A stretch of DNA of 64,000 nt from Leptospira yanagawae serovar Saopaulo str. Sao Paulo = ATCC 700523 (GCF_000332475.2 NZ_AOGX02000024.1:310001-374000), one strand, 5' to 3'; shown: positions 36,478 through 45,864, numbered from the stretch's first letter. The notes: generated by a model not told the origin, from the letters alone. Translations and numbers: made by a program.

Positions 36478-37223
36478 TTGAGACCCTTACGCTTGACATC
36501 CCGATTAATCGCAACCCAGGATTCCTTTTCCTTGATTAGCGCTACAATATCTGCGCAGGTAAAAAGAGGATTTTTTTCATAGAAATATTCTATTATTTTT
36601 TTAATTAACTCATAATCAGAAACTTCATCCAAAGTTATTGCAAGTTCAGGCCAATAATCCAAATAAGATGATACTAAATGAACTTGTTTGAACAAATTTG
36701 GGTTCTGTCTGATATGTCTTGTTACATGTTCTCTATCCAACTTATCTTCAGTCAAACTAAAGGATTTTTTAAGTGTATCTAATGAAAAAACTTGAGTATC
36801 CATTCCAATTGGATAGGAACGAACAACGACATTGCTAGCATAATCACATGGATTATATAAATATAATTGTATTGTTTGATCAACAACTGCAGGATCAATA
36901 ATTGGACAATCAGCTGTTATTTCCACAATGATGTCAGCTTTAGCAGATTCTCCAGCACCCAAAACTCTTGACATAACATCATTTTCACTTCCACGAAAAT
37001 AAGAAATTCCCTCATTTTTTGCAAAGTCAACTAACACATCATCTGTCTGATTGATTGTTGTGGCCAAAACAATTTCATCAATTGAAGGAACTGCTCTTAA
37101 CCGTTGTATTAAATAATACAACATAGGCTTATTCAATACTTCCTTTAATACCTTCCCTGGCAACCGTGAGGAAGTCATCCTTGCTTCAATTGTCGCAACT
37201 ATTTTATTTTTTCCCTTTTCCAT
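36474..37223 (-). CDS. spsF: SpsF-type cytidylyltransferase
   Basis: The 249-residue protein is of the SpsF group of CTP-dependent transferases rather than the NeuA/PseF group. It contains ATIEARMTSSRLPGKVLKEV near residue 10, the GSENDVMSRVL motif, VEITADCPIIDP (metal site) and DREHVTRHIR. Canonical NeuA-type enzymes have IPARGGSKxIPxKN, which is absent here. The expected role is activation of a nonulosonic acid to its CMP form. A second SpsF-type domain is fused to an aminotransferase at 41-43 kb, so the two may act on different sugars. Four-base overlap with the oxidoreductase. Confidence 0.8.
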   Translation of the reverse strand: MEKGKNKIVATIEARMTSSRLPGKVLKEVLNKPMLYYLIQRLRAVPSIDEIVLATTINQTDDVLVDFAKNEGISYFRGSENDVMSRVLGAGESAKADIIVEITADCPIIDPAVVDQTIQLYLYNPCDYASNVVVRSYPIGMDTQVFSLDTLKKSFSLTEDKLDREHVTRHIRQNPNLFKQVHLVSSYLDYWPELAITLDEVSDYELIKKIIEYFYEKNPLFTCADIVALIKEKESWVAINRDVKRKGLN

Positions 37224-37226
37224 TAT

Positions 37227-38273
37227 TTAAGCCAATAACTCCCATTTTACTGCTGTGCCAACGCTAACATCTTGTTTGAGTTTTTTGCCAATTATTTCCT
37301 CAGCATACTTTGGGGCTAAACCATACCCTGGTCGGATTCTACGAAAGTCTCCCTTTGTTATAGTATCACCTGCTCTCAAATCTTTAACAAAGTATAATGA
37401 TCTTCTAAAAACAACGTTTGCTTCTTCTGCTGGCTTACGATCATAACTTGCTACTCCTAATGCGAGCCAGGCGTCTTTCGTTTCGCGGCATAATGCGTTT
37501 AGTTCCAGAGGCATGATGGAAAATTCAGAATCTGGTCCCTTATCTGCCCTATCCAAGATAAAATGTTTTTCGATGACAGTTGCACCTAATGCGATCGAAG
37601 TAATGGAAGCTGTATTTGTTAAAGTATGGTCGGAAAGGCCAATTTGAACTCCGAATTTATCACGCAAATCAGGGATTGTAAGTAAATTCGATTGTTCAAT
37701 CGGTGCTGGATAACTACTAATACAGTGCAATAAAATTAAATCTTTGCAACCACCACTCCGAGCAGCATCAACCATTTCTAAAATCTCTTGATAATTGGCC
37801 ATTCCAGTGGACATGATCATTGGTTTTTTAGTCGACGCTATATAGCGAATCAAAGGTAAATCTGTAGCTTCAAAGGAGGCAACCTTGTAGGCAGGTGCAT
37901 TCAAATTCTCCAAAAGGTCTACTGCTGTTTCATCAAACGGAGTAGAAAATAATGTTATGCCAATTTCATTTGCGTAATCGAAAATTTCTTTGTGCCATTC
38001 AAAAGGAGTTTCTGCCCACTTATACAGATCGTATAATTTATATCCATCCCAAAGGCCACCATGGATTTGAAATTCTTCTTTATCGCAATCAATGGTCATT
38101 GTATCAGCAGTATAAGTTTGGATTTTAATTGCATCTGCTCCAGATTCTTTTGCAGATTTAATTGATTCAAATGCTCGTTCTATCTTACCATTATGATTTG
38201 CAGATAGTTCTGCGATGATATATGGAGGAAATTCCTTTCCTATTTTTCGATTATTGATTGTAATAGTATTCAT
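37227..38273 (-). CDS. pseI: Nonulosonic acid synthase (NeuB/PseI family)
   Basis: NeuB-family enzymes condense phosphoenolpyruvate with a six-carbon amino sugar to give a nine-carbon nonulosonic acid. The 348-residue protein has a TIM barrel with ELSANHNGKIERAFESIK near residue 21, ADAIKIQTYTADTMT, and SDHTLT near 220 (metal-binding region). It ends with an SAF/antifreeze-like domain (about 285-345) that closes the active site, starting RRSLYFVKDLRAGD. With pseB, pseC and pseG in the same locus, pseudaminic-type acid synthesis is the best reading. Legionaminic or sialic acid is less likely because the dehydratase is of the inverting PseB type. It starts with a 4-base overlap with the formyltransferase-like gene. 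Confidence 0.88.
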   Translation of the reverse strand: MNTITINNRKIGKEFPPYIIAELSANHNGKIERAFESIKSAKESGADAIKIQTYTADTMTIDCDKEEFQIHGGLWDGYKLYDLYKWAETPFEWHKEIFDYANEIGITLFSTPFDETAVDLLENLNAPAYKVASFEATDLPLIRYIASTKKPMIMSTGMANYQEILEMVDAARSGGCKDLILLHCISSYPAPIEQSNLLTIPDLRDKFGVQIGLSDHTLTNTASITSIALGATVIEKHFILDRADKGPDSEFSIMPLELNALCRETKDAWLALGVASYDRKPAEEANVVFRRSLYFVKDLRAGDTITKGDFRRIRPGYGLAPKYAEEIIGKKLKQDVSVGTAVKWELLA

Positions 38274-38950
38274 AAATCTTCTTTCATTATAAACTCGACG
38301 TTGGCAGATAACTTTCCAGAATTAAATTTTGCTTGGTTAAATTTCAGCATATAGTTTCCGAAATTAATGAAGGCATTGGGATAACCGTCTGCATCTAACA
38401 TCCGTATAAAATCATAAATTTTTTCTAATTCTAACGATTCAGGCAATTGGCTCTCTTCTGGTTTCCTACGCTTAAAAATGACTGGCTCTCCTACTTGTGG
38501 AGTTGCTTTGGGTTCGTTCGCTACCATTTCAGAAATCATCGTCCAACTCAAAGAAGAAGCACGGATATAAATCTCCTCAGCGTTTCCACTTAAATCTATT
38601 GGATGTTTCATATAAACTGGCCCAGTATCCAAACCTTTCTCCATCTTAAGAGCGGTTAAAACTGTATTTTTATGACCTCGAAGGATCAAATTTTGCAAAG
38701 GAGATCCACCTCGTCCGTATGGGACGTCTGTCATATGGAAGCAGACACATTCATACTGATTTAGAATCGTATCAGGGACAATCCATCTCCAGTGTGGAAA
38801 AAAAATGTATCTTGGACTGGAGTCTGCTAGAACCAAATCTAAACTCTCTGGACTATCTACAAATTTCCATTTACCAGGGATCAGTTTTGATTCACTTTCG
38901 AATAAATCGCGGTTCCACTTTCCCACCGCAGCTACAATATATTCTTTCAT
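38270..38950 (-). CDS. Formyltransferase-like protein
   Basis: This protein of about 226 residues has the formyl_trans_N fold. The usual N-x-H-x-S-L-L-P-x-x-RG motif is present in altered form as CVCFHMTDVPYGRGGSPLQ. The conserved His and RG are kept, but Cys stands where the catalytic Asn normally is. The Asp of the triad appears in GLDTGPVYMKHP. Sugar N-formyltransferases use N10-formyltetrahydrofolate. Whether this variant formylates an amino sugar is uncertain, although I recall the CFHMTD form recurring in surface-glycan loci. I chose ATG 38950, five bases after the PIG-L gene, over an earlier start at 38977 that would overlap it. Confidence 0.7.
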   Translation of the reverse strand: MKEYIVAAVGKWNRDLFESESKLIPGKWKFVDSPESLDLVLADSSPRYIFFPHWRWIVPDTILNQYECVCFHMTDVPYGRGGSPLQNLILRGHKNTVLTALKMEKGLDTGPVYMKHPIDLSGNAEEIYIRASSLSWTMISEMVANEPKATPQVGEPVIFKRRKPEESQLPESLELEKIYDFIRMLDADGYPNAFINFGNYMLKFNQAKFNSGKLSANVEFIMKEDL

Positions 38951-38955
38951 TTGAA

Positions 38956-39651
38956 TTATTGAATCAACCTGCCGCAAACAAAGGCCTCTGCATATGAATA
39001 ACCGATATTAGCCCCTCTCCATTTTCCCAACGCTTCTACTGCATCAATCGACCGCGCATGAGGGAATGGCCTCATTTCTGATTCATAAATGGAGAGCGCA
39101 TTTTTTTTCTTTTCCATTTGCTGAAAACTGAGTTTAAAAAAAACATTGGGTTGGAAACTACCAAGATTTGGGGAAATTTGCCATTCTGTACTGGATGCAA
39201 CTTCAAAGAAAAAAAGTTCTTCAACCTTTTGGTTCGGATACGCCCGGCAAGCCGTAACCACAGCTTCATTTGTTATCCGGTGATCAATATTCAAATCATT
39301 GCCAAAATGAGTGAAAAGGATCGAAGGCTTAATATCTTCAATTTTTCGTTCAACTACTTTAATCACATCCAAACGATCAATGGAATCCATTCTATTGTCC
39401 GGGAAATCATAAAGTTCAATGGTTTTTACACCCAGTAAAAGATTTGCTTTGTTTGCATCATCCGATAGCAAATTTAATTCCGACAGTTTAGATTCACGAT
39501 CACGTTGGATTTCCCTACTTGTAAGACCCTCAGCTAAAATTAAAACATGTACCTCATGTCCTTCCTCAGCTAAACGAGCCATAGTTCCACCACAACCGAG
39601 CACTTCGTCATCCGGGTGAGCTGCGACCACTAAAACTTTTTTTTTATTCAT
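38956..39651 (-). CDS. PIG-L family N-deacetylase
   Basis: PIG-L/LmbE proteins are zinc-dependent hydrolases that remove N-acetyl groups from sugars. The zinc motif AHPDDEVLGCGG is near residue 11, and a second histidine is in NIDHRITNEAV. The start chosen is ATG 39651, a length of about 231 residues. It overlaps the upstream GNAT by 8 bases and precedes the formyltransferase-like gene. A deacetylase beside a formyltransferase would be consistent with exchange of N-acetyl for N-formyl on the nonulosonic acid or a precursor (inference). Confidence 0.85.
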   Translation of the reverse strand: MNKKKVLVVAAHPDDEVLGCGGTMARLAEEGHEVHVLILAEGLTSREIQRDRESKLSELNLLSDDANKANLLLGVKTIELYDFPDNRMDSIDRLDVIKVVERKIEDIKPSILFTHFGNDLNIDHRITNEAVVTACRAYPNQKVEELFFFEVASSTEWQISPNLGSFQPNVFFKLSFQQMEKKKNALSIYESEMRPFPHARSIDAVEALGKWRGANIGYSYAEAFVCGRLIQ

Positions 39652-40093
39652 ATATGAATTCAAAATTGCCATTACTTAGATTATTTTTTTTAAAACCTAT
39701 CTTTTGAAAAACATGGGCAGAAATTAGATTTCCTTCTTTTACTTTGGCTAGAAACTTTAAAGGCTCTTTCAGCTGAGATTTTAATTTCGAAATTCCAGAA
39801 ATTACGATTATCTTTCCATACCCTTTTCCTCTATATTTTTTATCGATTGAATAGTCGATTTCAAAGAATCCATCCTTTCTATCAAATCGAATTTGACCAG
39901 CAGGATCGCGATCAACTTCAAATATAAAAATGAATGAATTGGGATTTCTTAACTTTTGTAGATACCAACTTTGATGTTCCAACCAATCAATTTTCTCTGT
40001 ATGAAAGGAAGCATTTCTAACTTCAGTATCATTTACCCAATCGAATAATTGCTCACAATCACTTTCAGTAGCTGGTCTAACGCCAATAATCAA
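39644..40093 (-). CDS. GNAT N-acetyltransferase (PseH-like candidate)
   Basis: A 149-residue GNAT protein resembling the acetyltransferases that modify UDP-4-amino-4,6-dideoxy sugars in nonulosonic acid pathways. It has RPATESDCEQLFDWVNDTEVRN near residue 6, then HQSWYLQKL. A QIRFDRKDGFFEIDYSIDKKYRGKGYGK block holds the acetyl-CoA loop (RGKGYGK). In some Leptospira such a domain follows PseG; here pseG ends 179 bases upstream. It is a better pseH candidate than the two RimJ-like proteins, but the assignment is not certain. Confidence 0.78.
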   Translation of the reverse strand: MIIGVRPATESDCEQLFDWVNDTEVRNASFHTEKIDWLEHQSWYLQKLRNPNSFIFIFEVDRDPAGQIRFDRKDGFFEIDYSIDKKYRGKGYGKIIVISGISKLKSQLKEPLKFLAKVKEGNLISAHVFQKIGFKKNNLSNGNFEFIYE

Positions 40094-40272
40094 GGTTTTC
40101 TCTTATCCAATCTAATTTAAATTTATCGAATATTAAAAAAATTTATTCCTGGGATCCAAATTTATCATAAGAAAACATTTGGCTGCGGGAATTCTCTTTC
40201 GAATAGAATCTGTGAAATTTTTGTGAAAATCTTTGAATCTTTTTGATTTTTCTAAATTTAAATTATTTAAAT
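40094..40272. other. Intergenic gap within nonulosonate module
   Basis: A gap of 179 AT-rich bases separates pseG from the GNAT gene in an otherwise closely packed run. It has many T-runs on the plus strand. It might hold an internal promoter, but I could not identify a convincing -35/-10 pair. Confidence 0.4.
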
Positions 40273-41187
40273 TTACGGACTTAACTTAAGAATAAAGTCG
40301 TGAATTACATCTATAATTTGACCTGGATTGGTTATTTCCATAAATCCTTGAAATTCCGAAAAACCGCGAATATTTCCTTCCTGATTTTCAAATGTTTTTA
40401 TCATTACCATAGGAACACCACATCGATCTAATTCATAAGTCGTTTGTCCACCTGCCGTAATTGCAAAATCCATTTTTAACATCAAATCACGCATTTCCAT
40501 TGCTGATAAGTTCTTATATAAAAAAGTTTTTGAATCTGACAAGGATGCCAAGTTATTTTCATTCGAAAATCCGGGTCCAATGATTAAGTGTTTTTCTAAT
40601 TCAGGAAATTCTTTAGATAGAATATTTAAAAATGCTTCCGAATATAGATTTGGATCTGCTCCTCCCAACGTTATCAATATCTTAAGCGGGGGATTGTTTC
40701 TTTTGGGAATTACAAACTCATCACGGAATGGTTTCCGTAAAAGAACTTCCTTTTTTCCAGTGAGAACTTTGTATTTTGATTTATCATATTCAATAAATAA
40801 TCCAGGATATCCTGGATTTAAAATCGTGGAACCTATTGGATAGGGTATCCGATTGTAATCATCAATGCAAACCAGCTCTTGAGATATTTTTTTTAGCTCC
40901 TCATAGATCGAAGCAGGCGCTAAGTAAGAATCTATATAAATGACCACACTATTTTTACTATCTTTTACTGATAAAGATTCAATTAATTTTGGAAGAATAT
41001 TTAGATCCATCCAGTCCTCTTTATAAATGGGACATGGGTAAGACCAATTTGGAAATGACTCATCTGTATGGAGAATGATCCGAATATCCTGATTACCTTT
41101 TTCCAAAAGTATTTCAGCAAGCGCAGTGCATCTTCCTAAATGACCAAGCCCCGTAGTCAAAAGTGCTTCAGAAAAAATTAAGATCAA
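40273..41187 (-). CDS. pseG: UDP-sugar hydrolase, PseG-like
   Basis: PseG removes UDP from UDP-2,4-diacetamido-2,4,6-trideoxy-beta-L-altrose, releasing the free sugar for PseI. The 304-residue GT-B-like protein has the N-terminal GLGHLGRCTALAE motif (residues 13-25), CIDDYNRIPYP near 110, and LITLGGADPNLYSEAF near 175. The C-terminus has AITAGGQTTYELDRCGVP, which is diagnostic of the PseG/SpsG family. It overlaps the fused cytidylyltransferase-aminotransferase gene by 4 bases. Assigned by motif and context. Confidence 0.88.
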   Translation of the reverse strand: MILIFSEALLTTGLGHLGRCTALAEILLEKGNQDIRIILHTDESFPNWSYPCPIYKEDWMDLNILPKLIESLSVKDSKNSVVIYIDSYLAPASIYEELKKISQELVCIDDYNRIPYPIGSTILNPGYPGLFIEYDKSKYKVLTGKKEVLLRKPFRDEFVIPKRNNPPLKILITLGGADPNLYSEAFLNILSKEFPELEKHLIIGPGFSNENNLASLSDSKTFLYKNLSAMEMRDLMLKMDFAITAGGQTTYELDRCGVPMVMIKTFENQEGNIRGFSEFQGFMEITNPGQIIDVIHDFILKLSP

Positions 41188-43211
41188 TTCAGTCTTTTAA
41201 ATCCTGCATGACAAATAGGACCATCAAGTAAAGTTGAAACATCACGTCCATTCTCGCATTCTTCAATCAACATAAATATTGGTTCAATCATTTCAAAATA
41301 GCCATCGACCACAGTTTGTTTGTGTTCCATACAAACATAAACAGAATTTGCTGCTAAGTATCCTTTCTTCAACATCTCTTGTGTAATCAAAGTTTTATAT
41401 TCTAAACTATTTTTGCTATTAATCGTAAATCCAGAAAGAGCAGGCATTCCCCATACTGAGAGGTCTAGATGATACTTTTTCGCTAATTCCAACCATCGGT
41501 TCCTAATATGGTTACCCATATTAGTTATATACTCCCAAGATTTTTCTCTTTCCATTACTTCTAAGGTTTTTAAAGCTGCTGTCGGTCCAATACGCTCTGT
41601 CCAAAACGTACTACTAATAAATGTAGTTTGTGCTGACTCCATTACTTCACGCCGGCCAATCACTGCAGTAATTGCATATCCATTTCCTATGGCTTTACCG
41701 AACATTGCAATATCAGGTTCAATTCCATAAATTTTATGTAGCCCTCCAAAGTTTTGGCGAAAACCAGAAGTACACTCATCGAATACTAAAACAATGTTTC
41801 TCTCATTGGCTAATTTTCTAACTTTTTCAAGAAACTGATTCTCTGGACCATGATTTCTAGAAACTTCCATAACGATTACGCCGATATCTTGGCTATTTAC
41901 TAGCGACTCTAATTCTTGAATTTGGTTGTAATTAAATGGAAAAACTGTACCTGTTAAATTCTTAGGAACTCCTTTCGGATCAAGACCTGGCAAAAGGTGG
42001 CCGGACAATCCATCATCTTCCGATAAATTTGCAGATAGATACCAATCATGCCAACCATGATACCCACATATTGCTACTTTGTCTTTCCCCGCTGCCGCGC
42101 GAGCAATTCTTACTGCAATGGCGTTTGCTTCTCCACCAGTTCTCGCCAAACGAACCATATCTGCCCAAGGATGAATCTCAATTAATTTCTCAGCAAAGTA
42201 TACTTCTTCAGGACAGTTGAAAGTGGCCATGTTCCCATTACCAATATTCTTTTTTACAGCCTCATCTACCTCTGGATGTCCATATCCTAAAGTGTTTGTT
42301 CCTATGCCCATTATCGACATATCGATGTATTCTTTTCCATCCAAATCCCAAACAGTGCATCCCTTCGCCTTACTAAAGTAAGAAGGCCATTTTTCTGGTA
42401 AAAACATTTCTGAACGCTTCGAAAGTAACATGTTTCCACCGGGTATAATATGTTTTGCCCTTTTCCAAAGTTTTTGACCAGTCCCCATAATCTGACCCTC
42501 ATTACGATTAATCTCTTGATTAATTGAAAAAATATTTGGAATGATTGTTTTTAAATTTAGAACATCTAACCAACTAAAACTTAAATCTGGATGAAAATGA
42601 TCAAGAATTTGGGAGATTAATTTGAAATCAGCAGGTTCGTCAACAGTCCATCGTTCTGCTGAATGATCTTTAGAAAAAAATACATTTGATTTCTTAAACG
42701 AATCAGATTCACGAATATAAGGAGTCACGTGTTCGCGTTCGCTATCTAAAGTAGCCTCTTTGTATGCTCTCTCCAAAGCTAAAAAAGAAAAAACTTCTGT
42801 ATCAAGTCCATCTGGATATGTGGGTGGATTAATGTTTGAGCAATAATCTACACCACCTTTCAAAAATTCAGAAACCACTTCGTCAACAACTTTCGGATCG
42901 ATGAGTGGACAATCACCAGTGATACGAATTACAACATCTGCACCAGTTTCCTTCGCGGCTAAATAGTATCGCTCCAACACATTCTGTTCGCTTCCCCGAT
43001 AGACTTTATAGCCGAGTTTCTCAACAAACTTCTGAAGAAGGTCATTTTCCTTATTAATAGAGGTTGCGATAACGATTTGATTTATCGATTTGGACTTGGA
43101 AAGCCGAGACAATAAAATCTCTATTAATGGCTTTCCATTCACTTCTTTCATTACCTTATTTGGTAACCTTGTGGATCCCAATCTAGCCTGAATAATTGCA
43201 ACTACTTTCAT
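41184..43211 (-). CDS. Fused SpsF-type cytidylyltransferase / class III aminotransferase
   Basis: A two-domain protein of about 675 residues. Residues 1 to about 235 are an SpsF-type cytidylyltransferase: VVAIIQARLGSTRLPNKVMK, SEQNVLERYYLAA, RITGDCPLIDP and SEREHVTPYIRE. After a short linker, residues from about 248 to the end are a glutamate-1-semialdehyde-aminotransferase-like class III enzyme: GHPEVDEAV, TGGEANAIAVRIAR (PLP-phosphate site), GYHGWHDW, VFDECTSGFR, and the PLP lysine in MFGKAIGNGYAI. Both active sites look intact. The fusion suggests that amino-group handling and CMP activation act on the same sugar (inference). I chose ATG 43211 (MKVVAII) over an upstream in-frame start. Confidence 0.85.
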   Translation of the reverse strand: MKVVAIIQARLGSTRLPNKVMKEVNGKPLIEILLSRLSKSKSINQIVIATSINKENDLLQKFVEKLGYKVYRGSEQNVLERYYLAAKETGADVVIRITGDCPLIDPKVVDEVVSEFLKGGVDYCSNINPPTYPDGLDTEVFSFLALERAYKEATLDSEREHVTPYIRESDSFKKSNVFFSKDHSAERWTVDEPADFKLISQILDHFHPDLSFSWLDVLNLKTIIPNIFSINQEINRNEGQIMGTGQKLWKRAKHIIPGGNMLLSKRSEMFLPEKWPSYFSKAKGCTVWDLDGKEYIDMSIMGIGTNTLGYGHPEVDEAVKKNIGNGNMATFNCPEEVYFAEKLIEIHPWADMVRLARTGGEANAIAVRIARAAAGKDKVAICGYHGWHDWYLSANLSEDDGLSGHLLPGLDPKGVPKNLTGTVFPFNYNQIQELESLVNSQDIGVIVMEVSRNHGPENQFLEKVRKLANERNIVLVFDECTSGFRQNFGGLHKIYGIEPDIAMFGKAIGNGYAITAVIGRREVMESAQTTFISSTFWTERIGPTAALKTLEVMEREKSWEYITNMGNHIRNRWLELAKKYHLDLSVWGMPALSGFTINSKNSLEYKTLITQEMLKKGYLAANSVYVCMEHKQTVVDGYFEMIEPIFMLIEECENGRDVSTLLDGPICHAGFKRLN

Positions 43212-43272
43212 AATTTTCCTGAATTGAACCAAGTATCGGTGTTAAACCTTTCTTTAAACAATTTGAATAAAA

Positions 43273-43833
43273 TCAAGAACTTCGTTCATAATCTTCACGG
43301 GTAAGTCCAAGCATCACGCAATCAACATAATATCCGTTAGAATAAAAATGTTTTTTCAATAAACCTTCGTGATTAAATCCATTCTTTTCGAACGACCGTA
43401 TTGATCCGAGATTTGGAGAATACGCTCCCGCTTTCACCTTGTGTAAGTTTAATGTATTAAACGCAAAATCAACAACCAAAGAAATTGATTCAGTACTATA
43501 GCCTTTAAACCAACAATCCTTTTCACCTAAAAACAAACTAATATCTGCAAATCGGTGATACCAATTCATTGGCCCTAATTTAATATTTCCAACATGTCGA
43601 TTTGTTTCTTTTTCACAGATTGCCCAGAGAATCTCATTTGTGCTTCCCTGTTTAGATTTTACGAAATCCGCAATCACATCCTTTGATTGTAAAAGAAATC
43701 TTGTTTCTAAATACTGATTTATTTCGGGATCGTTTAACCAGAAATAATATCGTTCCCCCACATCTTCTAACTGAAGACATCTAAGATAAATCTTATTTCC
43801 GATTGGGTATTTTACACTCACGTAATTTTCCAT
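43273..43833 (-). CDS. GNAT acetyltransferase (RimJ/RimL-like)
   Basis: A 186-residue GNAT enzyme with YLRCLQLEDVGERYYFWLND near residue 16, RHVGNIKLGPMNWYHRFADI, and a CoA-loop region WFKGYSTESISLVV. LNLHKVKAGAYSPNLGSIRSFEKNGF completes the fold and is typical of RimJ-like sugar acetyltransferases. It lies between the aldo/keto reductase and the fused cytidylyltransferase gene, in the position where pseH is often found, so it is a second candidate for that function. It overlaps the aldo/keto reductase gene by 16 bases. Confidence 0.8.
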   Translation of the reverse strand: MENYVSVKYPIGNKIYLRCLQLEDVGERYYFWLNDPEINQYLETRFLLQSKDVIADFVKSKQGSTNEILWAICEKETNRHVGNIKLGPMNWYHRFADISLFLGEKDCWFKGYSTESISLVVDFAFNTLNLHKVKAGAYSPNLGSIRSFEKNGFNHEGLLKKHFYSNGYYVDCVMLGLTREDYERSS

Positions 43834-44705
43834 TTAGAAGGGTTAGTAATATTATCATCAAATATTGCAAATTTAGAATAATCAATTCCAGTGAATTTCG
43901 TTTTAGAATGATAGGAATTAATTGTTTCCAATAGTTGGGAAGCATTATTGAAACCTAGGATTGCAAAATCTACCTCTTTAACGGATTTAATGAAATCCAA
44001 TGCTACTTCAACTAGCGAAACATCCAGTTTACGTAACATTTCTTGACATTCTTTTATATGATTCCTAATTGATTTAAAATAAGATGGTAGTTCGTTGTAT
44101 GACATTAAAGCCATCCCCTGTAAAAAAACAGAACGAATATGAATTTCGATATCCAACTTTTTCAACTTTGTTAAAAATCCATTTTGCAAAAAGGATTGAT
44201 CATAAATATTTAATGGAAATTGGATTATTTCAATAGGAAATTTTTTTAATATTTCTTCTGTTTGAACAGGTGAATAAACAGATACACCAATTTTGGAAAC
44301 CTTGCCTTCTGTTCTAAGAGTTACCAACTCATCCCATAAATAACCAGAATTTTCTTTTAATAAATCGGAAGAATCATGAATCATCAATCCGTATACTTTA
44401 TTCAATTTCAAACGGCTTAATGATTCAAAAAAACTATTTCGGATTAATAATCCATCCTCCTTCGTAATCGAACCGGATACAAATTTCCGCGTTTTTGTAA
44501 TGACTTCAAAGTGATTTAACTCTTTAGGATTTTGGCCAAGAACTGTTTCGCTTTCACCATATAAATACGCAGTATCTAATTTTCTAATGCCTACCTCAAG
44601 TGCCTTTTTTAAAATCAATTTTACTTCTTCTTGCTTTGTTTTTCCAGCTTGGTTCGATACTCCATAATCCATACCGAATTGAACAGTACCTAAACCAATT
44701 TTCAT
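43818..44705 (-). CDS. Aldo/keto reductase
   Basis: A NAD(P)H-dependent reductase of about 295 residues, smaller than most AKRs but with the family features. These are GLGTVQFGMDYGVSN at the N-terminus, the catalytic Asp-Tyr pair in RKLDTAYLYGESE, and a phosphate-binding end with VDFAILGFNN. It presumably reduces a ketone on a nucleotide-sugar or free-sugar intermediate, but no known pseudaminic pathway needs it, so its role is open. The start chosen is ATG 44705, which makes a 4-base overlap with pseC. Confidence 0.85.
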   Translation of the reverse strand: MKIGLGTVQFGMDYGVSNQAGKTKQEEVKLILKKALEVGIRKLDTAYLYGESETVLGQNPKELNHFEVITKTRKFVSGSITKEDGLLIRNSFFESLSRLKLNKVYGLMIHDSSDLLKENSGYLWDELVTLRTEGKVSKIGVSVYSPVQTEEILKKFPIEIIQFPLNIYDQSFLQNGFLTKLKKLDIEIHIRSVFLQGMALMSYNELPSYFKSIRNHIKECQEMLRKLDVSLVEVALDFIKSVKEVDFAILGFNNASQLLETINSYHSKTKFTGIDYSKFAIFDDNITNPSKWKIT

Positions 44706-45862
44706 AAACCAAGGCATTCCCTTAATGTATCAACAACCTTATCTTGCTCAGAATCTTTTAACTCAAAATATACTGGCAAACTGATCGCTGCTGAATAATA
44801 GGCCTCTGACTCAGGGAAGGATCGGTTTTTAAATCCTAATGATTGATAATATGGTTGAGTGTGTACGGGGATATAATGAAGTTGAACACCGATTCCACGT
44901 TTCCTCAAATCCGAAAAAACCTCTTTATGACTTTTATCACACTTAAAACTATCGATCTTAATTACATACAAATGGTAAGAAGAATAAATATTTTCAGTTA
45001 AACTTGGTAATTTAACCGGAAAATCCTTAAGAAGTAGATTATATCTCTCAGCAATCTGATTTCTTCTAATGACAAATTCATCTAACCTTTTTAATTGAGA
45101 TAAACCTAGGGCAGCCTGCAATTCGGTAAGTCTATAATTATAACCTAACTCCAACTGTTGGTAATACCAATCACCATCAGGTTCTTTTGTCATTAATTCA
45201 GGATTTCTGGTTATTCCATGAGACCTAAGTCGTATCAAAAGCTCATATAAATCTTTACGGTTTGTTGTAATAACTCCGCCTTCACCTGTTGTAATAATTT
45301 TAACTGGATGAAAACTAAAAACGCATAAATCTGAATATTCACAATTTCCAACGGGTTTATTATTATATCTTGCTCCAATTGCATGGGAAGCATCTTCAAT
45401 AACCTGAAAACCATATTCTTTTGAAAGTTGGTTAATCTCTTGCATTTTGCAGGATTGCCCACTAAAATGAACTGGTAGTAAAACATCCGGTAATTTTCCT
45501 ACGGCTTTTGCCTCAACAAGTCTCTTCTTTAATTCTTCTATTGAGAGATTATAAGAATCTGGTTCAATATCAACAAAATCAATATTGGCACCTGTATACA
45601 ATACAGAGTTAGACGTTGCAACAAATGTATTTGGTGAAGTCCAAGCTATTTTATCTTTTTTTAGACCTAAAGCAAGACATGATATATGCAGAGCTGCAGT
45701 TGCATTGGAAACACTTACAGCATATTTTGCATCACAATAACTAGCGACAGCCAATTCAAATTTTTCGACTATAGGACCTTGAGTCAAAAAGTCTGACTTT
45801 AATACTTCGATGACTGAATTTATGTCTTCATCATTGATACTCTGTTTTCCATAAGGAATCAT
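44702..45862 (-). CDS. pseC: UDP-4-keto-6-deoxy-HexNAc aminotransferase
   Basis: PseC transfers an amino group from glutamate to C4 of UDP-2-acetamido-2,6-dideoxy-beta-L-arabino-4-hexulose, the PseB product. The 386-residue DegT-family protein has VSVSNATAALHISCLALG, VIEDASHAIGARYNN, and the PLP lysine in FSFHPVKIITTGEGGV, which is the PseC form of the motif. GYNYRLTELQAALGLSQL is also present. It starts 2 bases after pseB ends, in the order pseB-pseC usual for this pathway. Confidence 0.92.
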   Translation of the reverse strand: MIPYGKQSINDEDINSVIEVLKSDFLTQGPIVEKFELAVASYCDAKYAVSVSNATAALHISCLALGLKKDKIAWTSPNTFVATSNSVLYTGANIDFVDIEPDSYNLSIEELKKRLVEAKAVGKLPDVLLPVHFSGQSCKMQEINQLSKEYGFQVIEDASHAIGARYNNKPVGNCEYSDLCVFSFHPVKIITTGEGGVITTNRKDLYELLIRLRSHGITRNPELMTKEPDGDWYYQQLELGYNYRLTELQAALGLSQLKRLDEFVIRRNQIAERYNLLLKDFPVKLPSLTENIYSSYHLYVIKIDSFKCDKSHKEVFSDLRKRGIGVQLHYIPVHTQPYYQSLGFKNRSFPESEAYYSAAISLPVYFELKDSEQDKVVDTLRECLGL

Positions 45863-45864
45863 CT

